DNA of 64,000 bases, from the NCBI GenBank assembly GCA_947311845.1, contig CAMZMU010000089.1, forward strand, positions 27,383,769 through 27,447,768. The letters are read 5' to 3'. Source of the stretch: Poa pratensis (taxonomy: Eukaryota; Streptophyta; Magnoliopsida; Poales; Poaceae). The notes under the pieces were generated by a model. That model searched no databases. It saw only the letters and a program-made list of their open reading frames with translations, and was not told where the DNA came from. Made by a program: the position numbers and the translations under genes. This document shows, in pieces, positions 55,668-64,000 of this stretch (position 1 is its first letter; the number at the start of each line of letters is the position of its first letter).

Positions 55668-56909
55668 TCAGTGCATATTAACAGTAGATACTTGCAACTT
55701 ATAGTTATTAGCAACATAAATAGGGCTCTTATCACCTCCTCTTTCATAATAGTTGCAAGAAGTAAAAGTAAATTCACCCATATAACCATTGGACTCATCC
55801 AACTTAGATAATTTAGGTACATAAAGAGGATCATTAAATTTATTATGGAATTCATTAGCATGCTTCCCTATTTCAAAACAGTTATTAAGATCAATATCAA
55901 GTTTAATATCATGGTTGCAACAAATATTTGGAACTAAAGGTAATTGCAAACCACATAAGTATTTCTCAACATAAGCAAATTTCTCCTCTATGGTGTAATT
56001 AGGAGAATCCAGAAACAAAGTAGGACTCTCATGAGTAAGAGTAACATCACAAACAACAAGTATATCATTTTTATCCTCACATAATTTAGTAACAACTAAA
56101 CATGGAGGTTTATCAATAAGCATAGGACCATCATCTAAAACATTATCATATAGCATATTTAAGCAATACTCCTCATTATCATCAATAAGTTCACTAGTAG
56201 CATTAATAGAAAGTAAAGGAGCATTATTAGTTTCATCATAATAGTATGAGTTATCATATAGGACCATAGAATTTTTAGTTTGACACTCATCATAACATGG
56301 GTTTTCATAAATAACAAAAGACTTTTGAGTTTGAGTGCTACTATCAAATGTTGATGGTGAAGTTGGGAGATCTAACTCTTTCCCAAGCTTAGGTTGGAAC
56401 ACATCCATTTCAATCTCCTCTTCACATACTTCCTCTTCCAAGCTTATGTTTTCATTATGCTTTTCCTGCAAAATATTAGTACTTTCCATGGCAGCAAGAA
56501 TTCTTTCTTTAACATAAACATTATCACTAAATTCTTTTTTGCAAAGTTGGAGAAGAATAGAAATGTGTCCTTTCATTACACGAGCTTCATGACTAGTTGC
56601 AAAAAAATTATCAATAAGAAAGTCTATTTCATGGGCTGCAACATAAGCAATATATTTCTCAACTTGTTCTATATCAGGGCATGAAAATTTATTTTCAGGA
56701 TAACAAGCAATTAGAGGATCACTGTTGTGCTTACATTGATAGGGAGAGTGTTTATAGTCTTTTCTAAAGCAGCAAGTTACATCAGGTAATTCAAAAAACT
56801 CAATAGCCATATCATTGAGATGTTCAAGTAATTCAAGCATTCTATTTCCTTCTTTGGTTGATCGATATTCATAGTAAGCTCCCATAGTTTTGAGATAACC
56901 TTCCTCCAT
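55668..56909 (-). CDS. 413-codon ORF of unknown function in Athila-type derivative E1
   Basis: A long uninterrupted frame starting MEEGYLKTMGAYYEYRSTK. It is acidic, rich in Asn, Asp, Glu and Cys, with no zinc knuckle, protease or RT motif. The N-terminal third (ELLEHLNDMAIEFFELP, HEIDFLIDNFFATS, HISILLQLCKKEF) looks helical; the rest is low-complexity acidic with repeated Tyr-Asp/Asn patterns. It occupies the place where gag stands in the neighbouring related element (62402-62782), so it is more likely a retrotransposon-borne protein of a non-autonomous family than a host gene. Function unknown. Confidence 0.65.
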   Translation of the reverse strand: MEEGYLKTMGAYYEYRSTKEGNRMLELLEHLNDMAIEFFELPDVTCCFRKDYKHSPYQCKHNSDPLIACYPENKFSCPDIEQVEKYIAYVAAHEIDFLIDNFFATSHEARVMKGHISILLQLCKKEFSDNVYVKERILAAMESTNILQEKHNENISLEEEVCEEEIEMDVFQPKLGKELDLPTSPSTFDSSTQTQKSFVIYENPCYDECQTKNSMVLYDNSYYYDETNNAPLLSINATSELIDDNEEYCLNMLYDNVLDDGPMLIDKPPCLVVTKLCEDKNDILVVCDVTLTHESPTLFLDSPNYTIEEKFAYVEKYLCGLQLPLVPNICCNHDIKLDIDLNNCFEIGKHANEFHNKFNDPLYVPKLSKLDESNGYMGEFTFTSCNYYERGGDKSPIYVANNYKLQVSTVNMH

Positions 56910-57186
56910 AGCTTAAAACACATATTAAAAGCAACACTTAATTTTTATGATCTTAAATGAAAACTGAAAGTAAAATGATACTATAATGATATAACCGAAA
57001 TAACAACTAATAAACAAAATGCAAAACTAAAAATAAAATATGAAACCGAAATACAAAAGATAACAAGTAACTGAAAATAAAAAGATAAATGCAAAGCTGA
57101 AATTTAAATATGATATGCAAGACAATAACAAAACAAAATAAAATAATTTGAAGGTAAAGATGGATAAGATGATGCTCACGTAGGTG
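56910..57186 (-). other. E1 leader between LTR stub and 413-codon ORF
   Basis: Very A-rich on the plus strand (T-rich on the coding strand), with no usual TGGCGCC primer site next to the LTR stub. Similar in composition to the leader at 57480-57600. Confidence 0.5.
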
Positions 57187-57236
57187 TGATGCGTGTTAAG
57201 TTACACGTCCATTGGGAACCCCAAGAGGAAGGTATC
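57187..57236 (-). repeat. LTR stub (last ~50 bp of an Athila-type LTR)
   Basis: TGATGCGTGTTAAGTTACAC and the following 30 bases match the terminus of the full LTR at 57714. The match breaks off after GGTAT and is fused to the middle of a gag gene. Confidence 0.85.
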
Positions 57237-57239
57237 CAA

Positions 57240-57685
57240 AACCAAGAAAATTACCCCCTGTAAGAGTATCCAGAACATACCTATACCAACTAGTGATACC
57301 AACATAAAAATTCCTAAGAAGGATCATGGTAGAATGTTTGTTAGTACATCTATGATGAGCATCACTAATTCTATACCAAGCATCTTTCAGACTTTCTCCC
57401 CCTTGTTGCCTAAACGAACGAACCTCAACTTCAGGAGTACTCATTTTAGCAAAATTAAAGCTAGGCCGAAATACAAAAATAAATGCAAGTAACTAATTTT
57501 TTTGTGTTTTTGATATAAAGAAGCAAACAAGATAAAGTAAAAATAAAATAAGCAAGACAAAAACAAAGTAAAGAGATTGGAAGTGAGAGACTCCCCTTGC
57601 AGAAGGTTTGACTTCCTTGGTAACGGTGCCAGAAAACTGTGGCGTCTTGTCGGGGTTGCAAGACCTTCCAGAAGTATCTCGACCT
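57240..57685 (-). pseudogene. Truncated Athila-type gag and leader (E2)
   Basis: After the PBS and a T-rich leader, the frame at 57444 (MSTPEVEVRSFRQQGGESLK, DAWYRISDAHHRC, LTGGNFLG) is the same gag as at 62782. It breaks after GGNFLG, where the LTR stub begins and is read through as a short foreign tail. The rest of E2 is missing. Confidence 0.85.
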
Positions 57686-57702
57686 CCCCGGCAACGGCGC
57701 CA
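57686..57702 (-). other. Primer binding site of E2
   Basis: The minus strand reads TGGCGCCGTTGCCGGGG, the tRNA-Asp-type site of Athila-lineage elements, 11 bp from the LTR end. Confidence 0.88.
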
Positions 57703-57713
57703 GAAAACTGGCT

Positions 57714-59316
57714 TGATGCGTGTTAAGTTACACGTCCGTTGGGAACCCCAAGAGGAATGTATGATGAGTGCAGCAGCAAGTTTTCCCTCAGTAAGAAACC
57801 AAGGTTTAATCGAACCAGTAGGAAGTGAAGGGTCTTCTGAAGGTTGTTGGTTGCTGAATGTGGCACGGCGCAACACCAGGGAATCAGCAGCAACGTGGAA
57901 CCTGCACACAAGACAATCAAACCTACTTTGCCCCAACGAAATAGTGAGGTTGTCAATCTCACCGACTTGCTGAAAACAAAGGATTAAAAGTGTGGTGTGG
58001 AAAATGATGTTTGCTTGCAGAGAATTAAAGAGAACAATGATTGCAGTTGGTTGTATTTCAGATGTAAAAGAATGGACCGGGGTCCACAGTTCACTAGTGG
58101 TGTCTCTCCATAATAAAATACTAACATGCTGGGTAAACAAATTACAGCTGGGCAATTGACAAAATAGAGAGTGCATAACAATGCATATACAAGTCATGAT
58201 GATCACTATGAGATTTACTTGGGCATTACGACAAAGTACACAGACCTCTATCCAGCATGCATCTGTGCCTAAATAGTCCACCTTCAGGTTAGCATCCGCA
58301 CCCCTTCCAGTATTAAGTTGCAAGCAACAGACAATTGCATTAAGTATGGTGCATAATGTAAACAATACAAATATCCTTAGACAAAGCATTGCTGTTTTAC
58401 CCCTAGTAGCAACAGCACATCCACAACCTTAGAACTTTCTGTCACTGTCCCAGATTAAATGGAGGCATGAACCCACTATCTAGCATAAATACTCCCTCTT
58501 GGAGTTACAAGCATAAACTTGGCCAAAGCCTACACTAATAACGGAGAGCATGCAAGATCATAAACAACATAGGCATGATAAATCAATAATCAACTTGACA
58601 TAGTATTCAATATTCATCGGATCCCAGCAAACACAACATGTAGCATTACAATAAGATGATCTTGATCATGATAGGCAGCTCACAAGATCTAAACATGATG
58701 GCACAAGAGGAGAAGACAACCATCTAGCTACTGCTATGGACCCATAGTCCAGGGGTGGACTACTCACACATCACTCCGGAGGAAGGCATGGCGATGTAGA
58801 GCCCTCCGGTGATGATTCCCCTCTCCGGCAGGGTGCCGGGAAGAGCTTCAGAACCCTCCCGAGATAGGGTTGACGACGGCGGCTGCTCTGGAACTTTTCG
58901 TGGATGAAGGCTCGGGTGTTTAGGGTTTTCCCGAGAAAGGCAATTTATAGGCGAAGGGGCGATGTCGGTGGAGGCCCGAGGGCTCCTCACCACGTGGCGG
59001 CGCGCTAGGGGTGGGACCCGCGCCACCACATGGTGAGGGCGCCTTGGTGCCCCCCTTCGTCTCTCCTTCGGACTCCGTGTACGTGACAGAAAAATAGGAC
59101 CTTGGCTTTTTCTTTCGTCCAATTCCGAGAATATTTCCAGAACAGCCTTTCTGGAATAAAAAACAGCAGAAAACAGGAACTGGCACTGTGGCATCTTGTT
59201 AATAGGTTAGTCCCAGAAAATGCATAAAATGGTATAAAGTGTGAATAAAACATGTAGCAATTGACATAATATAAGCATGGAACATAAGAAATTATAGATA
59301 CGTTGGAGACGTATCA
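57714..59316 (-). repeat. Full-length Athila-type LTR shared by E2 and E3
   Basis: A 1603-bp LTR that on its own strand starts TGATACGTCTCCAACGTATC and ends ACACGCATCA, the form seen in abundant Triticeae Athila-lineage families (Sabrina, WHAM and Fatima are candidates; the family was not resolved). It has a PBS on its lower-coordinate side and a polypurine tract on the other, so it is at once a 5' and a 3' LTR. Frames inside it are not genes. Confidence 0.9.
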
Positions 59317-61980
59317 AGCATCCCCAAGCTTAGTTCTACTCGTCCTCGAGTAGGTAAAACGATAACAACAAATAATTTCTTAGGTGACATGCTACCACAT
59401 AATCATGATCAAATAATATTGTAAAGCATATGTTATGAATGAAGTGACTCAAGGCAATGGTCTATAGTTTGCTAACAAATAGATAATGAGTAAACAACTG
59501 AATCATATAAGCAAAAACTTTTCATAAATAGTACTTTCAAGACAAGCATCAAAAAGTTTTGCATAAGAGTTAACTCATAAAGCAATAGATTCTAAGTAAA
59601 AGGCATTGAAGCAACAAAAGGAAGATTTAAGTTTCAGCAATTGCTTTCAACTTTCAACTTGTATATCTCATGGATAATTGTCAACACAAAGCAATATAAT
59701 AAGTGCAATAAGTAAGCATATAAAAATTGTTGCACACAAAGTTGACACAAGTGTTTGCTTCTGAGATAGAAAGGAGTAGGTAAACTGACTCAACCTAAAG
59801 TAAAAGAAAGGCCCTTCGCAGAGGGAAGCAGGGATTAAATCATGTGCTAGAGCTTTTTAAGTTTTGAAATCATATAGAGAGCATAAAAATAAAGTTTTGA
59901 GAGGTGTTTGTTGTTGTCAACGAATGGTAGTGGGCACTCTAACCCCCTTGTCAACCAGACTTTCAAGAGCGGCTCCCATGAAGGACGTTATTTCTACCCA
60001 AAGGCAGATCATCCCTCTTCTCTTTTGTTTACACATGTACTTTAATTTGGGTGACACTCCTCCCAACCTTTGCTTACACAAGCCATGGCTAACCGAATCC
60101 TCGGGTGCCTTCCAACAATCACATACCATGGAGGAGTGTCTATTTTAAATGATCAACTTTTTAAATTGCTTACTGATAAATCAGGGCAAAACATGTGAAG
60201 AGAATTAAAGGTGAAAGTTGTAATTAATTGGGACTGGGCACCCCATTTGCCAGCTCTTTTTGCAAAATTATTGGATAAGCGGATGTATATGCCACTAGTC
60301 CATTGGTGAAAGTCTGTCAGGAGTAAATGACAAGGTTGAAAGATAAAACACCACATACTTCCTCATGAGCTATAAAACATTGACACAAATAAGGGATAAT
60401 AGCTTTTGAATAGTTTAAAGGTAGCACATGAAGTATTTACTTGGAATGGCAAAAATACCACATAATAGGTAGTTATGGTGGACACAAATGGCATGGGTTT
60501 TGGCTCAAGGATTTGGATGCACGAGAAGCATTCCCTCTCAGTACAGAGTTTAGGCTAGCAAGGTTGTTTGAAGCAAACACAAGATATCAACCGGTACAGC
60601 AAGACTTACATGAAAACATATTGCAAGCATTATAAGACTCTACACTGTCTTCCTTGTTGCTCAAACACTTTTACCAGAAAATATCTAGACCTTAGAGATA
60701 GCAAACATGCAAACCAAATTTCAACAAGCTCTACGGTAGTTCTTTACTAATAGGTTTTTAACTACATGATGCAAGAGCTTAAACATGAAATACTTGAGAG
60801 CTCAAAACAATTGCCAAGTGTCAAATTATCCAAGACAATGATCTATATGTGTGTCTTTTCGATATACCATCTACCACATGTTGCATTTTCTGTTTCCAAC
60901 CAAACACCAATCAACTTATTTCAACAAAAACTCTCCAAATAATTTACAAATGAAACAAGAGAGTACCTCTACAAGAACTAACAGCTCTGAATAAGAGATG
61001 CATGAAAAACAGGAGCTAAAAGCATAGCAGTAGCTAGATAAGAATACTCAAAATATAAGTGAAGAATATGAGTATTCACATGAAAAAGCGGAGCGTGTCT
61101 CTCTCCCACACAAGAATGCTAGGATCCAATTTATTCAGAAAATAAAAATAACAATGCGAAAATAAAAGCACACAGACGCTCCAAGTAAAGTACATAAGAT
61201 GTGGAAGAATTAAAATATAGTTTCACTAGAAATGACCTGATAAGTTGTTGATGAAGAAGGGGATGCCTTGGGCATCCCCAAGCTTAGACGCTTGAGTCTT
61301 CTTGAAATATGCTTGGGTGACCCACGGGGGCATCCCCAAGCTTAGGCTTTTCACTCTTCTTGATCACATCATATCATCCTTCTCGCTTGATCCTTGAAAA
61401 CTTCCGCCACACCAAACTCAAAGTAATTCTCATTAGAGGGTTAGTGCATAATCAAAAATTCTCATATTCTACAGTGACACAATCATCACCAATACTTCTG
61501 GACATTAGCTACAGCCACTGATGTTTTATGGAGCAAAGAAATCCAATCAAACATAGTAAAAGAAGCAATGCAAAATAAATGGCAGAATCTGTCAAAACAG
61601 AACAGTCCGTAAAGACGAATTTTTTGAGGCACTTAAGTTGCTCAGATTGAGAAACTCAAAACTAATGAAAGTTGCGTACATATCTGAGGATCACGCACGA
61701 ATTTTTTCAGAATTTTTCAATTTTTCTGGAGTGAATAAAGCTCAAAACCGTGGACAGCAAAAATCTGTCCCTGTGCAGAAATCCAAATCTAGCATCAACT
61801 TTCTACTAGAGACTTTACTTGGCACAACATTGCAAGAAAATAAAGATACAAAGGAGTTGTTACAGAAGTAAGCACACTCCTTGACTCAAATAAAATAAAA
61901 ATAACAGGAAATAAAATGATGGGTTGTCTCCCATAAGCGCTTTTCTTTAACGCCTTTCAGCTAGGCGCAGAAAGTGAAAA
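59317..61980 (-). mobile_element. Athila-type element E3: polypurine tract and 3' non-coding internal region
   Basis: Next to the LTR the minus strand reads CTAAGCTTGGGGATGCT, the polypurine tract. Further tract-like copies (AAGCTTGGGGATGCC type) lie near 61275 and 61330. The rest is AT-rich with no ORF above background. This pattern is usual for non-autonomous or envelope-less Athila derivatives. Confidence 0.75.
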
Positions 61981-62782
61981 TCAAGTGTTCTCAAGAGAAG
62001 AAGCATCCAAATCATCGAAAGCCTCCTCTAAAACACAACTTGTCACAATAGGTACCTTAGGTATTCCTGAAGATGTTTCATTATTTAAGTCACCCTTAAT
62101 TGTACTAAAGGTTTTATCAATTTTAAGCTCATAATGAGGTTTCGGTTTGGGCATCTTAGGAACATACATGAATTTTTGCTCTTTTCCCACAAAAGCTTTC
62201 TCCCTCTTAGACTTAAGAGAAGAAAAAGTTGAACTTAAAGTTTCCATAGCATCTTCTAATTCACCAATCCTATGGTTTTGGCTATCAAGGGTGTTGCTAG
62301 CCTCTAAAACAGTGATTCTTTTATTGATGCTTACCATGATTCATCAATCTTACTAGTATCAAGTAATTTTGGCAAATTTTTCTCCATAGAATCTAGTTTG
62401 TTTATAACATCTTCCAAAGTGATCTCAGTTTTAATTTTTTATTAGGCGGTATTCCTACTAAACTTTCAATTAAATTACAAGCTTCCAAAGCAGGAGTACC
62501 AAGAAAATTACCCCCTGTAAGAGTATCCAGAACATACCTATACCAACTAGTGATACCAACATAAAAATTCCTAAGAAGGATCATGGTAGAATGTTTTTTA
62601 GTACATCTATGATGAGCATCACTAATTCTATACCAAGCATCTTTCAGACTTTCTCCCCCTTGTTGCCTAAATGAACGAACCTCAACTTCAGGAGTACTCA
62701 TTTTAGCAAAATTAAAGCTAGGCCAAATACAAAAATAAATGCAAGTAACTAATTTTTTTGTGTTTTTGATATAAAGAAGCAA
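61981..62782 (-). pseudogene. E3 gag with coiled-coil extension
   Basis: The gag core at 62782-62402 (FRQQGGESLKDAWYRI, MILLRNFYVGITSWYRYVL, EACNLIESLVGIPPNKKL) is followed, after frame changes near 62430 and 62340, by a second segment at 62337-61981 with a coiled-coil heptad stretch (ITVLEASNTLDSQNHRIGEL) and a basic Pro/Lys part. No protease or RT follows before the polypurine tract, so the element depends on others for movement. Confidence 0.8.
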
Positions 62783-62939
62783 ACAAGATAAAGAAAAAAT
62801 AAAATAAGCAAGACAAAAACAAAGTAAAGAGATTGGAAGTGAGAGACTCCCCTTGCAGAAGGTTTGACTTCCCCGGCAACGCGCCAGAAAACTGTGGCGT
62901 CTTGTCGGGTTGCAAGACCTTCCAGAAGTACCCCGACCT

Positions 62940-62956
62940 CCCCGGCAACGGCGCCA
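62940..62956 (-). other. Primer binding site of E3
   Basis: TGGCGCCGTTGCCGGGG on the minus strand, identical to the E2 site. A second, imperfect copy of the same leader motif lies about 70 bp further on in both E2 and E3. Confidence 0.88.
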
Positions 62957-62967
62957 GAAAACTGGCT

Positions 62968-64000
62968 TGATGCGTGTTAAGTTACACGTCCGTTGGGAAC
63001 CCCAAGAGGAATGTATGATGAGTGCAGCAGCAAGTTTTCCCTCAGTAAGAAACCAAGGTTTAATCGAACCAGTAGGAAGTCAAGGGTCTTCTGAAGGTTG
63101 TTGGTGGCTGAATGTGGCACGGCGCAACACCAGGGAATCAACAGCAACGTGGAACCTGCACACAAGACAATCAAACTACTTTGCCCCAACGAAACAGTGA
63201 GGTTGTCAATCTCACCGGCTTGCTGAAAACAAAGGATTAAAAGTGTGGTGTGGAAAATGATGTTTGCTTGCAGAGAATTAAAGAGAACAATGATTGCAGT
63301 TGGTTGTATTTCAGATGTAAAAGAATGGACCGGGGTCCACAGTTCACTAGTGGTGTCTCTCCATAATAAAATACTAACATGCTGGGTAAACAAATTACAG
63401 CTGGGCAATTGACAAAGTAGAGAGTGCATAACAATGCATATACAAGTCATGATGATCACTATGAGATTTACTTGGGCATTACGACAAAGTACACAGACCT
63501 CTATCCAGCATGCATCTGTGCCTAAATAGTCCACCTTCAGGTTAGCATCCGCACCCCTTCCAGTATTAAGTTGCAAGCAACAGACAATTGCATTAAGTAT
63601 GGTGCATAATGTAAACAATACAAATATCCTTAGACAAAGCATTGTTGTTTTACCCCTAGTAGCAACAGCACATCCACAACCTTAGAACTTTCTGTCACTG
63701 TCCCAGATTAAATGGAGGCATGAACCCACTATCTAGCATAAATACTCCCTCTTGGAGTTACAAGCATAAACTTGGCCAAAGCCTACACTAATAACGGAGA
63801 GCATGCAAGATCATAAACAACATAGGCATGATAAATCAATAATCAACTTGACATAGTATTCAATATTCATCGGATCCCAGCAAACACAACATGTAGCATT
63901 ACAATAAGATGATCTTGATCATGATAGGCAGCTCACAAGATCTAAACATGATGGCACAAGAGGAGAAGACAACCATCTAGCTACTGCTATGGACCCATAG
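62968..64000 (-). repeat. 5' LTR of E3, cut by the window edge
   Basis: The first 1033 of about 1600 bp. Collinear with 57714-58746, with by eye about eight to ten differences. Confidence 0.9.

Noticed and set aside
55668..56909. 413-codon ORF as a host gene
   Set aside because: It is surrounded on both sides by Athila-type non-coding and LTR sequence and sits at the gag position; kept as a retroelement ORF.
57493..58389. 298-codon minus-strand frame
   Set aside because: It lies within the leader and LTR of the Athila-type element and recurs in the other LTR copy; it has no domain and no plausible promoter arrangement.

Overview
The window is plant nuclear DNA, almost certainly from the wheat tribe (Triticeae: Triticum, Aegilops or Hordeum). 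The evidence is stacked LTR retrotransposons with about 0.5 kb and about 1.6 kb LTRs, Stowaway MITEs, a grass SINE, a LINE with a grass-type 3' end, and genes with plant-type introns. No computation was run; gene structures, repeat boundaries and divergence counts were read by eye.

Left part (1-13.0 kb) is a gene island between repeats. A broken minus-strand Ty3/gypsy element runs off the left edge (1 to about 2.3 kb). It is followed by repeat-rich filler, two hAT-like MITEs with 8-bp target duplications (3303-3569, 3842-4123) and a Stowaway MITE (4735-4971). A class III peroxidase pseudogene (5333-5918) lacks exon 3 and parts of its neighbours. An apparently intact eight-exon SET-domain gene of the ATXR4/SDG38 type lies on the minus strand (8796-6381, 301 aa) and is the one host gene here that looks functional. 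Another Stowaway, a SINE and LINE tails follow. A second, related peroxidase gene starts at 12734.

Middle part (13.0-53.2 kb) is that second peroxidase gene blown apart by nested insertions. A LINE (13024-31803, 13-bp target duplication) entered at the intron 1/exon 2 boundary. It was itself split by a 13.2-kb Tat/Grande-like gypsy element (A, 14242-27444, TSD CTAGG). Exon 2 and part of exon 3 survive at 31815-32345, where a second Tat-like element (B, 32346-53190, truncated) interrupts exon 3. B carries a 1.8-kb non-autonomous LTR element (C, 33010-34790, TSD CAAGG) and a very young Tat-like element in the opposite orientation (D, 40578-50887, TSD GCAGG).

The Tat-like elements carry, besides gag-pol, an antisense, apparently intron-containing gene between pol and the 3' LTR. 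It is nearly complete in A and B. In D it is divergent and reduced to its first exon. The same zone holds repeated polypurine-tract-like motifs.

Right part (53.2-64 kb) is a composite of Athila-lineage gypsy derivatives on the minus strand. It holds an internal region with a 413-aa ORF of unknown function, a 50-bp LTR stub fused to a truncated gag, a full 1.6-kb LTR flanked on one side by a PBS and on the other by a polypurine tract, a second internal region with gag, and a further LTR cut by the window edge. This LTR-internal-LTR-internal order points to recombination between related copies.
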